Source: Flavobacteriaceae bacterium | Lineage (GTDB): Bacteria; Bacteroidota; Bacteroidia; Flavobacteriales; Flavobacteriaceae | NCBI GenBank assembly: GCA_947464335.1 | Contig: CANHWG010000006.1 | Coordinates: 1-63,646, forward strand | Direction of reading: 5' to 3' | DNA length: 63,646 nt | Shown: in pieces, positions 52,121 to 60,752 of the stretch | Layout of the letters: every line of letters begins with the position of its first letter | How positions within the stretch are numbered: position 1 is the stretch's first letter | The notes under the pieces: model-generated | What the model was told of the DNA's origin: nothing | Database searches by the model: none | Seen by the model: the letters and a program-made list of their open reading frames with translations, nothing else | Program-made: the position numbers and the translations under genes

Positions 52121-52855
52121 TTAGGTAAAAAATGATTTTACCCATTCATTTTTACTTTTTTTGAGTTCATCATAGGTTCCTTCAGAAGTGATGATTCCGT
52201 CTTTTAGAATCATGATTCTATTTCCAGTCATTTTTGCACAATCCATATCATGGGTAATGATGATTGAAGTGGTTTTGTATTTTTTTTGTACGGAAAGAAT
52301 CAATTCACTTATTTCTCTTGCGGTTATCGTATCTAAACCTGAGGTGGGTTCGTCATACAAAATAATCTCGGGATTAATAATTAAGGTTCTTGCTAAGGCA
52401 ATTCTTTTTCGCATTCCGCCTGATAATTCGGCTGGCATTTTATCAATAGCTTCTTTTAAGCCAACGCTTTCCAACGCCTTTATAATTTGCTCTTCTATTT
52501 CTATTTGAGATAAATGTTTAGTATGATGTTTTAATGTGAAGGCTAAATTTTGTCTAACCGACATAGAATCATACAGGGCTCCATTTTGAAACATAAAACC
52601 AATTCTAACTCTAATTTTATTAAGCTCATTGTTTTTAAGTTTCGTAATATCGGTACCAAAAACTTTTATTTTACCTTTATCAGCTGCGGTCAAACCAACT
52701 AAGCATTTTATGGCTACCGATTTTCCTGAACCCGATCTACCCAAAATAACCAAATCTTCCCCTTTACTAACGGATAAGTTAACTCCTTTTAGAACATGAT
52801 TGTTTCCAAAAGATTTCCACAAATTGGTAATTTCGATGATAGGTTCATTTTTCAT
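52121..52855 (-). CDS. mlaF: ABC transporter ATP-binding protein (MlaF-like)
   Basis: A 244-residue ATPase. Walker A GRSGSGKSVAIK (about residue 40), signature LSGGMRKRIALAR, Walker B IILYDEPTSGLD and the switch His in IITHD are all present. It powers the Mla-type phospholipid transporter. Its start is 4 bp before the MlaE stop and 10 bp separate it from mlaD. Confidence 0.94.
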   Translation of the reverse strand: MKNEPIIEITNLWKSFGNNHVLKGVNLSVSKGEDLVILGRSGSGKSVAIKCLVGLTAADKGKIKVFGTDITKLKNNELNKIRVRIGFMFQNGALYDSMSVRQNLAFTLKHHTKHLSQIEIEEQIIKALESVGLKEAIDKMPAELSGGMRKRIALARTLIINPEIILYDEPTSGLDTITAREISELILSVQKKYKTTSIIITHDMDCAKMTGNRIMILKDGIITSEGTYDELKKSKNEWVKSFFT

Positions 52856-52859
52856 AGTC

Positions 52860-53621
52860 TTAGAAAAATAAATCGGTTATTTGAACTGCAAGCATATCAA
52901 TAATGAAGATAGAAAGGGAAGCGGCCACAACGGCTTCATTGGCGGCAATGCCAACACTAGCGGTTCCGTTTGAAGCATTAAAACCTTTGTAGCATCCGAT
53001 TAATCCAATAAAAAAACCAAAGAAGAATGTTTTGATAACGGCTGGAAATAAGTCTAGAAATTCTAAATGTTCGAATACATCCGAGAAATAGCGAAACAGA
53101 CTCATACTACCGCGAACATTGTATCCAACATAACCTCCATATATGCCTACTAAATCTGCAAATAAAACCAAAATGGGAATCATCAAAGTAGCCGCTAAAA
53201 TTCGGGTCACCACCAGATATTTATAAGGATTAATAGCCGAAACTTCCATAGCATCAATTTGTTCTGTTACTTTCATAGAGCCCAGTTCGGCTCCAATTCC
53301 TGAAGCGATTTTACCGGCACAAATCAAGGCCGTAATTACGGGACCTATTTCTCGAATTAAGGATAATGAAACCATACTGGGCAACCAACTTTCTGCGCCA
53401 AACTTAGTCATGGTTGGTCTTGATTGAATAGTTAATACTAAACCCATAATAAAACTTGTTATCGAAACCAAGGGTAATGATTGGTATCCAATGGCATAAC
53501 ACTGTCGTAAAAACTCATTAATTTGAAACGGAAATCGAACTATTTCTTTAAAAAATTGACCTGTAAAGATCGAAAACCGTCCCGTTTCTTGCAGCCAATT
53601 CTTGAGGTAGGTTTGTATCAT
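52860..53621 (-). CDS. mlaE: MlaE-type ABC transporter permease
   Basis: A 253-residue membrane permease with about six helices. The MlaE fold is supported by SFIMGLVLTIQSRPTMTKFGAESWLPSMVSLSLIREIGPVITALICAGKIASGIGAELGSMKVTEQIDAMEVSAINPYKYLVVTRI. The gene begins 1 bp after the TspO stop, giving a compact operon with MlaF and MlaD. Retrograde or anterograde phospholipid transport cannot be decided from sequence. Confidence 0.94.
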   Translation of the reverse strand: MIQTYLKNWLQETGRFSIFTGQFFKEIVRFPFQINEFLRQCYAIGYQSLPLVSITSFIMGLVLTIQSRPTMTKFGAESWLPSMVSLSLIREIGPVITALICAGKIASGIGAELGSMKVTEQIDAMEVSAINPYKYLVVTRILAATLMIPILVLFADLVGIYGGYVGYNVRGSMSLFRYFSDVFEHLEFLDLFPAVIKTFFFGFFIGLIGCYKGFNASNGTASVGIAANEAVVAASLSIFIIDMLAVQITDLFF

Positions 53622-54110
53622 TTAACGGTTTAACTTCCAAAGGTTATAATTTAATAGCGCGGCAAAACAAACCCACGAAATATAGGGAACTAAAAGCCAT
53701 GCGGCTAGTTTTGAAATTTTCGAAAATCGGACAATCGTACTCAGTATGAAAGCAATCAGTATCATAATTTCTATCAAGGCACTAATTGGCGAATGGAATT
53801 TGAAAAATAATAGCGTCCACCAAAAATTTAAAAATAGTTGTAAAGCAAAAATCAATAGCGCTTGTAATTTTGGGGTTTCTTTAGCAGTACTCTTCCATAC
53901 CAACCAAAGCGAAATTGCCATTAATAAATATAAGATAGTCCAAACCGGACCAAAAATATAGTCAGGCGGACTCCAGGATGGTTTTACTATAGATTGATAC
54001 CAACTGTTATTTTGTGTAGTGGTTAACCCTGCGGAAATAATTCCAGTTAATAGACAAATTAAGATACAAATTGCTAATTTCCAGCCGCTTGATATATTTT
54101 TTGCCTCCAT
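53622..54110 (-). CDS. tspO: TspO/MBR family membrane protein
   Basis: A 162-residue five-helix membrane protein of the TspO (translocator protein) family. KPSWSPPDYIFGPVWTILYLLMAISLWLVWK, with the Trp/Pro-rich loop, FWWTLLFFK and the C-terminal PYISWVCFAALLNYNLWKLN are diagnostic. TspO binds porphyrins or sterols and responds to stress in other bacteria. It is the first gene of a transcript with MlaE, MlaF and MlaD, with only 1 bp to mlaE. Confidence 0.95.
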   Translation of the reverse strand: MEAKNISSGWKLAICILICLLTGIISAGLTTTQNNSWYQSIVKPSWSPPDYIFGPVWTILYLLMAISLWLVWKSTAKETPKLQALLIFALQLFLNFWWTLLFFKFHSPISALIEIMILIAFILSTIVRFSKISKLAAWLLVPYISWVCFAALLNYNLWKLNR

Positions 54111-54415
54111 ATTTTGTTTTGAATTAAAATGGACACGTTTGAATATGCGTGTGCGTTTTTAAAAAATAATGTCATTTGTTAGTACCAAAAGTCTCTTCAT
54201 TTTGGTGATCGTATTCTTCTCTTGACAAACAACATTAGTTTATTTATAATGGTAAAGTTCTAGTAATTCCAAGAGGAAATTGTTGCATAATGTTTAAAAT
54301 ACTTTACATTATTCGTAGTTTTTTATCGAGTAGGTTTCTTGGTGTCAAAGCTGTCTCGGTAGATAAAATGTAAAAGAGAATGAGCATTTACTGTTCGTAC
54401 TATTGTTTCGATTTT
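54111..54415. other. Intergenic region upstream of tspO
   Basis: No gene is supported in these 305 bp. A short inverted element ACACG...CGTGT lies near 54132-54150. The region contains the tspO promoter on the minus strand and the end of the dehydrogenase gene's transcript, but no clear promoter or terminator was recognised. Confidence 0.4.
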
Positions 54416-55405
54416 TTATATCACTTCGTTATCTGAAGCGGTATTGTTTTGGAAATCGGTGAAGTTTTGAATCGTTGTTTTAGCAATTTCTATGACCGCT
54501 TCATAGGTGTAAAATGCTTGATGTGGTGTGATTAAAACATTGTGAAATGAAAGTAGTTTTTCAAAAACATCATCTTGAATAATGGTTTCCGAACGATCTT
54601 TAAAAAATAAATTGTTTTCTTTTTCATAAACATCAATTCCGAGATAGCCAATTTTTTCAAATTTTAATGCTGCAATTGCATCTTCTGAATTAATGATTTC
54701 ACCACGACTCGTATTGATAATCATGACACCTCTTTTCATTTTATCAAAAGCTTTTTTATTCATTAGATTTTTTGTTTTTGAAGTTAATGGGCAATGAAGG
54801 GAAATAATATCTGACTCTGAAACTAATTCGTCAAAGGTTTTGTAGTGCACTCCTTTTAATTTTAATGCTTCATTTTCTTTACTGTCGAATGCAATGACTT
54901 TACAACCAAAACCTAACATAATAGCACAGAACGCGCTCCCTATTTTCCCGGTTCCGATAACTCCAACTGTTTTTTGATAAAGATTAAAACCCATTAAATG
55001 TTGTAGTGAAAAATTATTATTTCGCACTTGATTAAAAGCTTTATGTGTTTTTCTGTCTAAGGTTAAAATTAAAGCTACTGCATGCTCGGCAATGGCTTGA
55101 GGTGAATAGTTTGGCACCCGTAAAACGATGATGTTGTTTTCTTTAGCGGCTTTAAGGTCAACATTGTTAAATCCAGCGCTTCTCAAATCAATTAGTTCTA
55201 CACCAAGTTTGGCTAATTTTTCGATACACTCTTTATCGATAGTATCGGTTACAAAAATGCAAACTGCTTGAAAACCTTTGGCTAAATCGGCCGTTTCATT
55301 ATTTAAATATTCATCAAAGAATACTAATTCGTGTTTGTTATCAATGTTGTATTTATTGAAATACTCCCGTTCATAAAATTGTGTTCCAAATATGGCTACC
55401 TTCAT
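54416..55405 (-). CDS. ldhA: D-2-hydroxyacid dehydrogenase (D-lactate dehydrogenase-like)
   Basis: A 329-residue NAD-dependent enzyme reducing 2-oxoacids to D-2-hydroxyacids. The dinucleotide motif GVIGTGKIGSAF (about residues 148-160), the substrate Arg in INTSRGEI, the Glu in LGIDVYEKE and the catalytic His in ITPHQAF are present. The pattern is that of fermentative D-LDH. Upstream lies the receiver-like gene. Induction under low oxygen or stress is plausible but not shown. Confidence 0.94.
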   Translation of the reverse strand: MKVAIFGTQFYEREYFNKYNIDNKHELVFFDEYLNNETADLAKGFQAVCIFVTDTIDKECIEKLAKLGVELIDLRSAGFNNVDLKAAKENNIIVLRVPNYSPQAIAEHAVALILTLDRKTHKAFNQVRNNNFSLQHLMGFNLYQKTVGVIGTGKIGSAFCAIMLGFGCKVIAFDSKENEALKLKGVHYKTFDELVSESDIISLHCPLTSKTKNLMNKKAFDKMKRGVMIINTSRGEIINSEDAIAALKFEKIGYLGIDVYEKENNLFFKDRSETIIQDDVFEKLLSFHNVLITPHQAFYTYEAVIEIAKTTIQNFTDFQNNTASDNEVI

Positions 55406-55568
55406 TTTTACTATTGTTTGGATTATTTTTTGAGTCTAAATGCTTTGAGACTTTTTCTTTTAAAATAGGATTCGCTTCTACTTTATTGGTGTAAGATGAA
55501 ATACAAAGGTGGTTTGTATTTTGAGCTTTGGTGTTATGCAATTGTAGTTATGAATTGCACTATTCCTA

Positions 55569-56054
55569 TTATTTTAAAAATTGAAAGCCCATAAATACTA
55601 TTAGGCCTATGTATAACACTTCAACAATAAAAATGGCTAAAAGCTCTTTGAAACCAAAAAAATGTTGAATGATTTTAACTGGAAAATAGATGATTCTGTT
55701 CAGTAAAGATTGAATTTTATTTAGATCATTTTTATCCTTGATGACAAAACTTTTGGGTAGCTTTTGATAAGCATCAATTGCGGTTCCAATTTCTTCGTCA
55801 GAAGAAAGCATAATAATTTCAATAGCTTTGTTTTTATTTTTTATGGCTAAAAATAGTTCGTCAGCACTTTCTTCAGATAAGTCATAATCAAGAATGACAA
55901 TTGCTGTAGTAGCATCGATTTTTTTGAGCAAACTTTGACCATCCATAAAGAGGGAGATGTTAAGCGACTGACTGAATCTTTTTTCTAAAAAATTCATCAA
56001 AACAGCCGAGGACAAAGTATTCTGTTCAAGAATATAAAGATTTTGCTTTTCCAT
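55569..56054 (-). CDS. Membrane-anchored receiver-like domain protein
   Basis: A 161-residue protein. Residues 1-120 look like a response-regulator receiver: LYILEQN (start), the phospho-acceptor position in IVILDYDLS, IEIIMLSSDEE and a Lys in SFVIKDK. A C-terminal hydrophobic helix (LLAIFIVEVLYIGLIVFMGFQFL) would tether it to the membrane, with no output domain. The first acidic pair is reduced to LEQN, so phosphorylation is doubtful. A fuller role is unknown. Confidence 0.75.
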   Translation of the reverse strand: MEKQNLYILEQNTLSSAVLMNFLEKRFSQSLNISLFMDGQSLLKKIDATTAIVILDYDLSEESADELFLAIKNKNKAIEIIMLSSDEEIGTAIDAYQKLPKSFVIKDKNDLNKIQSLLNRIIYFPVKIIQHFFGFKELLAIFIVEVLYIGLIVFMGFQFLK

Positions 56055-56064
56055 AATTTATTAA

Positions 56065-56214
56065 TTAAATAGAGTCTTGGTCTCCAAATTCATTCATTTT
56101 CTTTTTGATGGATTGCTTAGAATTATTTGATTTCGTTTTAGAATTTGACACTTCTGTTTTTTTCTTTGCATCACTTTTTTTAGGAGTAAATGTGTGTACT
56201 TTTTTTGTTTTCAC
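56065..56214 (-). CDS. Lysine-rich micro-ORF, 49 residues
   Basis: An ORF of 49 residues with a GTG start (MKTKKVHTFTPKKSD... ending NEFGDQDSI). Sixteen of 49 residues are Lys and many are Ser/Asn/Thr. It has no hydrophobic segment. It fills the gap between the glycosyltransferase and receiver-like genes on the same strand, which favours a real gene. No homologue is recognised and the start is uncertain. Confidence 0.4.
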   Translation of the reverse strand: MKTKKVHTFTPKKSDAKKKTEVSNSKTKSNNSKQSIKKKMNEFGDQDSI

Positions 56215-56274
56215 TTCTTTGGGTATTGATTACTAAATTTAAGTTAGCGCATAAGATTCTAGTCTATCGCTTTT

Positions 56275-58659
56275 TTATACTGAAATTGAAGCAGCATTTT
56301 TTTGAGTTAGCGCTTTATGAAAATTCACTTCCATATCGGTGTTTCTTTTATCTGAATTGAAGTATTTTTCCATTTTTAATCGTGCCATTAAATAACTTAC
56401 CGTAGATTCGGCTCCTTGATTTAAGTTAATATAATCTTTTTCTAAACCATCATAACAACCTCCAGTACAAGGATTGTAGATAATTTTTTGCAAATGATTG
56501 TTTCCTAAAAACCAACTAAAAGCCAGCTCCATTTTCTCTAAATAGGATGGCTCATTAAATACTTCATAAAATTGACCCAATGCAATAATGGTATACGCTA
56601 CATCTATGGGTTGTTCGCCTCCAACATGTTTTTGATTATTTTTAGAATGATACTGTAACCAACCTTTGTTAGAGATCACTTTAATGCTGTTTTCTGTAAA
56701 AATTTTTGACAGCAAAAAGGTAAAAGATATTTCGGCAGTCTCTTTAAACACTTCATTATTAGTATCTAAATAAGCGCATAACATAGCTTCGGGTAAAATG
56801 CTATTGCCATAGGTTAGGTAGCTTTCAAACCATTTCCAATTGGGTTTGGCTTCATGTCGAAACATCTGGACCAATCTATTGGCTAGGTAATTAATAGTAT
56901 TGGTGTTTTCTATACTTTTCTTGTTCAAATTGCTGTAATAAATTCCTTTGATAATAAATGACATTGCTCTTGGCGAGTGAATTTTTTCGACATATAGCAG
57001 TGATTTTTCAAATGTTTGTTTGGCATCAAGTAGTAAATTGTTTGTAATTTTTTCTCCCAATGAAATGATATAACCCAACGCCCAAATAGCTCTTCCGTTG
57101 GCATCGGCTAGATTTTCATTGTTTTGTTTTGTAAATTTTTTATGTTCATCTACATAGTTTAAAAAGTAGCCATCCGATTGTAAACAATACTTTATAAACT
57201 TGTAATACAATAGCATATAGTCTAAATCAGATTTATTATGAGTTACCTCAAAGTGCTGACAGATTGCAATTAATGCACGAGCATTGTCATCGAGTGTATA
57301 ACCAGTGTTTTTATCGGGTTGATTAATAATGGAGAATTGAATCATCCCAAATGATGTGGTTAAATTTTTAAAATGTTTCAAGTTTATGGGCGGAAGCTTG
57401 TAATGAAGCGGAATTAGTTTGCCATTTTCTCTAAATAATTGGGCATGTGCTATTGCCGAATTCTCCCAAGCGGTTGGTGCTAGTTTGTGAATACCATTAA
57501 CCGAAATGCTTTTGCGCAATTGTTCGTCATTAAGTAATTTTAAAACTTGCGCGGCTAATTGTTCTGGGTTTTCAAAATCGATTATTATACCGGTTCCGTT
57601 TTGTAATACCTCGACAGCATGTGGAATTGGGGTTGAAATAATAGGACAACCACAGCTGATAGCATAGGAGAATGTACCACTCACTGCTTGATTTCGATCT
57701 TTTGAAGTAAACAAATAAATGTCTGTAAGTTGCAGATAATCTAATAGTTCTTGCAAGGGTAAATACTGATTAATAAATTTTACATTAGGGTCTAAATCTA
57801 ATTCTGCTATCCTTTTTTGTAAACTTTCACGATACATTTCACCTTCGTTTTTTACAACAGATGGATGTGTTTTGCCAATAATTAAAAATAATACATTAGG
57901 TTCTTTTTGAACGATAACTTGTAAGGCATTGATTGAGGTTTCAATACATTTTCCGGAACTTAACAATCCAAAAGTGGAAATAATTTTACGATTAGCTACT
58001 CCATATTTTTCTTTTAATATGGCTTTATTAGAATGTTCTACCAAATGGGTTCCGTGTGGAATTACCGTTATTTTATCCTTATCAATAGCATAAACTGTTG
58101 TTAATAATTTAGCTGCTGCTTGTGTCATCACAATGAATGTATCAACTGATTCATCTATAGAAGAGATTGTTTTTTTAAGGATGCTATCAGGATTAGGCAA
58201 AACGGTGTGAAAACCCAAAATGATTGGTTTTTGTATTGATTTTAAAAGGCGAATAAAATCAGATTCATTGGTTTTAAACAAGCCAAATTCGTGCTCTATA
58301 ATTACATTTTTTATCGCGCTGTTTTTGTTGATATCCTGTGCTAACTTTACATAGGAATCATGGCTATCTGTTTTTAAAATATACTTCACAACGGCTCCAT
58401 ATTGATTAGAGTCGGTAGTTAATTCTAAAGCCGCGACAGTAATTTTGAATGATTTATAGAATTTACTATTTAAGGCAAAAATTAAATCTTCGGTATAGGT
58501 TGCAATGCCGCATTCGCGAGGTGGAAAAGAGGAAATGAATAAAATTTCAGGAAGACTTGGTCCACTTCGTTTTAAATTAAAAGAAGCATAGTTATTGTTT
58601 TTTGAGTTATTGTAAGCTTCAAAATTGAAGTGTTCTAAAATCTTAATTTTATTTTCCAT
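56275..58659 (-). CDS. Glycosyltransferase family 4 fused to an (alpha/alpha)-type C-terminal domain
   Basis: A 794-residue protein. The N-terminal half (about 33-415) is a GT-B glycosyltransferase with ILFISSFPPRECGIATYTEDL, IEHEFGLF, VIPHGTH and SGTFSYAISCGCPIISTPIPHAVEVL. The C-terminal half (about 425-785) contains a helical repeat pattern (TLDDNARALIAIC, LADANGRAIWALGYI, DVAYTIIALGQFYEVF, GAESTVSYLMARLKM) like an (alpha/alpha)6 glycosidase-like fold. It overlaps the GH130 gene by 11 bp, so the two are coupled. It probably builds or modifies a mannose-containing glycan. Confidence 0.88.
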   Translation of the reverse strand: MENKIKILEHFNFEAYNNSKNNNYASFNLKRSGPSLPEILFISSFPPRECGIATYTEDLIFALNSKFYKSFKITVAALELTTDSNQYGAVVKYILKTDSHDSYVKLAQDINKNSAIKNVIIEHEFGLFKTNESDFIRLLKSIQKPIILGFHTVLPNPDSILKKTISSIDESVDTFIVMTQAAAKLLTTVYAIDKDKITVIPHGTHLVEHSNKAILKEKYGVANRKIISTFGLLSSGKCIETSINALQVIVQKEPNVLFLIIGKTHPSVVKNEGEMYRESLQKRIAELDLDPNVKFINQYLPLQELLDYLQLTDIYLFTSKDRNQAVSGTFSYAISCGCPIISTPIPHAVEVLQNGTGIIIDFENPEQLAAQVLKLLNDEQLRKSISVNGIHKLAPTAWENSAIAHAQLFRENGKLIPLHYKLPPINLKHFKNLTTSFGMIQFSIINQPDKNTGYTLDDNARALIAICQHFEVTHNKSDLDYMLLYYKFIKYCLQSDGYFLNYVDEHKKFTKQNNENLADANGRAIWALGYIISLGEKITNNLLLDAKQTFEKSLLYVEKIHSPRAMSFIIKGIYYSNLNKKSIENTNTINYLANRLVQMFRHEAKPNWKWFESYLTYGNSILPEAMLCAYLDTNNEVFKETAEISFTFLLSKIFTENSIKVISNKGWLQYHSKNNQKHVGGEQPIDVAYTIIALGQFYEVFNEPSYLEKMELAFSWFLGNNHLQKIIYNPCTGGCYDGLEKDYINLNQGAESTVSYLMARLKMEKYFNSDKRNTDMEVNFHKALTQKNAASISV

Positions 58660-59695
58660 GTTCGTTTTTATTAGATACTAATTCGTTCAGTAGTTCGGAT
58701 AATTTGATAGAAGCACAGGCAATTCGTTCATCGGCTGCACCATAATAAATATATAAGATACCCTGAAAAATAGCGGTTCCTGTGGGGAAGCAAACGTTGT
58801 TGACTTCGCCTTTAATTTCCCAAATAAGTTCAGGTTGGAACAACGGATAGGGTAGTCGCGCGATTTCGAGTTGCGGATTTTCTAAATCAAATAAAGCGGC
58901 ACAAGCCGAATAGATATACCCATTTAAACTGTCTTTTACGCCATGATAAATAATCAACCAACCTTGAGGTGTTTCAATTGGAGGACAACCACCACCAATA
59001 TAACTTACTTCATGATCGTACTTTGGCGAAAGCAGTATGAAGTTATTATAATTTTCAAAATACTCAGTCCAATACGCTGGAGTTAGATCTTCTAACCGTT
59101 CAACACCAAAAATAATTTGAACTTCGGGTCTAATGCGATGAATAAGATAAAATTTGCCTTTAATTTTTCTAGGAAATAACATTAAATTTTTGTCCCAGAC
59201 CAGCATCTTAATTCCGTTTTTTTCTAAAATTCCACTATGCTCATTAAACCTAAAATATTTTTCATGAATGGAATCATTGGTTTTAGCGAGTGCATTAAAT
59301 TCTTCATAGCTAATTTGAGGAACCATAATTCCTTTTTTTTCAAAGTGTATTAAATCGGTTGAGGTTGCCAAACACCCCAAAGCATTAACTCCATCAAAAC
59401 CGGTATAGGTTAAATAATAGGTATCTTCTATTTTCACGATTCTAGGATCTTCCATGCCTTGACTTTCATAATCAAATTGTGGAACCAAAATGGGTTGTTC
59501 ATTTCTTGTTTGAACCGTTAATGGACCATCCAGTTTACAATAACCAATACTCGAATGGTTCCCAGTGCTCACTGCTCTGTAAAAAAGATGTACGCAATTA
59601 TCTTCTTTGAAAGCAGCAGGATTTAGTACCCCTTCATTCTCAAAGAATAGTGTTGTTTTTTCTAAAATGATTCCTTCTTTTTTTACTGTTATCAT
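58649..59695 (-). CDS. Glycoside hydrolase family 130 (mannoside phosphorylase-type)
   Basis: A 348-residue five-bladed beta-propeller enzyme. The GH130 pattern is visible: NPAAFKEDNCVHLFYRAV, MEDPRIVKIEDTYYLTYTGFD (Asp as the candidate general acid), IGGGCPPIETPQGWLIIYHGV and YYGAADERIACASI. Members phosphorylyse or hydrolyse beta-mannosides. The gene overlaps the glycosyltransferase gene, as in several Bacteroidota loci, and lies downstream of a palindrome at 59754-59770. Confidence 0.92.
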   Translation of the reverse strand: MITVKKEGIILEKTTLFFENEGVLNPAAFKEDNCVHLFYRAVSTGNHSSIGYCKLDGPLTVQTRNEQPILVPQFDYESQGMEDPRIVKIEDTYYLTYTGFDGVNALGCLATSTDLIHFEKKGIMVPQISYEEFNALAKTNDSIHEKYFRFNEHSGILEKNGIKMLVWDKNLMLFPRKIKGKFYLIHRIRPEVQIIFGVERLEDLTPAYWTEYFENYNNFILLSPKYDHEVSYIGGGCPPIETPQGWLIIYHGVKDSLNGYIYSACAALFDLENPQLEIARLPYPLFQPELIWEIKGEVNNVCFPTGTAIFQGILYIYYGAADERIACASIKLSELLNELVSNKNEHGK

Positions 59696-59753
59696 AACGT
59701 ATTGAGTTAATATCTTTATTATTACATTCTATATAAAGGTCGAAAGCAATCCG

Positions 59754-59770
59754 TGTATAATTCTTATACA
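59754..59770. promoter_or_regulatory. Palindrome upstream of the GH130 gene
   Basis: TGTATAA-TTC-TTATACA has perfect 7-bp arms with a 3-base spacer, 58 bp upstream of the GH130 start. It could be an operator or part of the promoter. No second copy was recognised in the window. Confidence 0.4.
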
Positions 59771-59813
59771 ATTTTTTATTACTATTTTATTATTCCTAGG
59801 TTTATCCAAAATA

Positions 59814-59844
59814 AAAAATGGCAACCATTTAGGGATGCCATCTT
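59814..59844 (-). terminator. Rho-independent terminator
   Basis: A stem GATGGCATCC / GGTTGCCATT with one mismatch and a short loop, followed on the minus strand by a T run. It lies just downstream of the lipoprotein gene at 59870-60547. Confidence 0.8.
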
Positions 59845-59869
59845 TCATAGAATAATAAGTCTCAATTAA

Positions 59870-60547
59870 TTATTCCTTAGCATTAGAAGTTTCTCTAGCT
59901 TTTGCGCCTATTCTGTTGAGTTTAAACATTGGAGCAAATTTGAATTTAATGGAAGCTATTTTTTCATTATCTGAAGAAGATAAACCTTCTTTTTCAACTG
60001 TGTTTTTTCTATTATCCAAAGCTTCATACATCAATTTTACTTCGTCATAATCTTCTCTTGAAAAATCAGCTTTATTATTTTTGTAGGCTTGAAAAAAAGT
60101 ATCGTAAACGGTTAAAATATTGTCTTTGTTTACCCATAAAAAATTCATATCAGTGCCTACTTTTCCTGCCCCAAACAATCGGTCTCTTAATAGTTGTGAA
60201 GGTAAGATTGGTTCAGGTGCAATTACTTCTTCATTCAGATTTATGCTTGATTTAAATTCATTATATTTAGTTGTTGATTTCAATACTTTTTCATTAGAAG
60301 AAGCTCTCGTTGCTTCATCTAAATTTTCAGAAGCATCAGTTGCATTTTTACTTTTACGGTTAAAATCTTGAGTGATTTTATCCCAATTATTTTGTCTTTC
60401 CTCGGCTGAAACAGTTTCTAAAGAATCAACATATAGTTCTAATTCATTTATGCGTTTATCCGCTAATTCTTTTTCTTTATTGGCACAGGAAGAAACTCCT
60501 ATCAGAACTAGCGAAATCAATCCCATTGTAAATACATTTTTTGTCAT
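59870..60547 (-). CDS. Hypothetical lipoprotein
   Basis: A 225-residue protein with a lipobox (VSSC at residues 19-22: LVLIGVSSCANKEKELADK). The mature region is a charged helix (residues 25-110, with NELELYVDSLETVSAEERQNNWDKITQDFN) and a helical C-terminal half with FLWVNKDNILTVYDTFFQAYK. It carries no enzymatic motif and is probably a periplasmic coiled-coil lipoprotein attached to the membrane. An 11-bp inverted repeat lies just upstream. Confidence 0.82.
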   Translation of the reverse strand: MTKNVFTMGLISLVLIGVSSCANKEKELADKRINELELYVDSLETVSAEERQNNWDKITQDFNRKSKNATDASENLDEATRASSNEKVLKSTTKYNEFKSSINLNEEVIAPEPILPSQLLRDRLFGAGKVGTDMNFLWVNKDNILTVYDTFFQAYKNNKADFSREDYDEVKLMYEALDNRKNTVEKEGLSSSDNEKIASIKFKFAPMFKLNRIGAKARETSNAKE

Positions 60548-60562
60548 AATCGTTTATGTTAG

Positions 60563-60590
60563 TTACTATTTAATTTAGTTTAAATAGTAA
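60563..60590. promoter_or_regulatory. Inverted repeat upstream of the lipoprotein gene
   Basis: TTACTATTTAA-TTTAGT-TTAAATAGTAA is a perfect 11-bp inverted repeat with a 6-base spacer, starting 16 bp upstream of the 60547 start. It could be a repressor operator or a hairpin in the leader. No T run follows it, so it is not a terminator. Confidence 0.55.
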
Positions 60591-60686
60591 GTGTAAATTT
60601 ACTTTCACATTGGAGTTTGATTGTTATATAATTTGTGGTTAGTATTATATAATTCATTGATAAGCATACTATTGTTGAACTATCAG

Positions 60687-60720
60687 TAAAAAGAAAAGAG
60701 CCGTCCAAATGACAGCTCTT
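60687..60720 (-). terminator. Rho-independent terminator of the OmpA gene
   Basis: A 10-bp stem AAGAGCTGTC/GACGGCTCTT with one G-U pair and a short loop, followed by a T run on the minus strand, 33 bp downstream of the OmpA gene. Confidence 0.85.
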
Positions 60721-60752
60721 AACCAAACCTAACAAACCTTATTTTTAATTTT

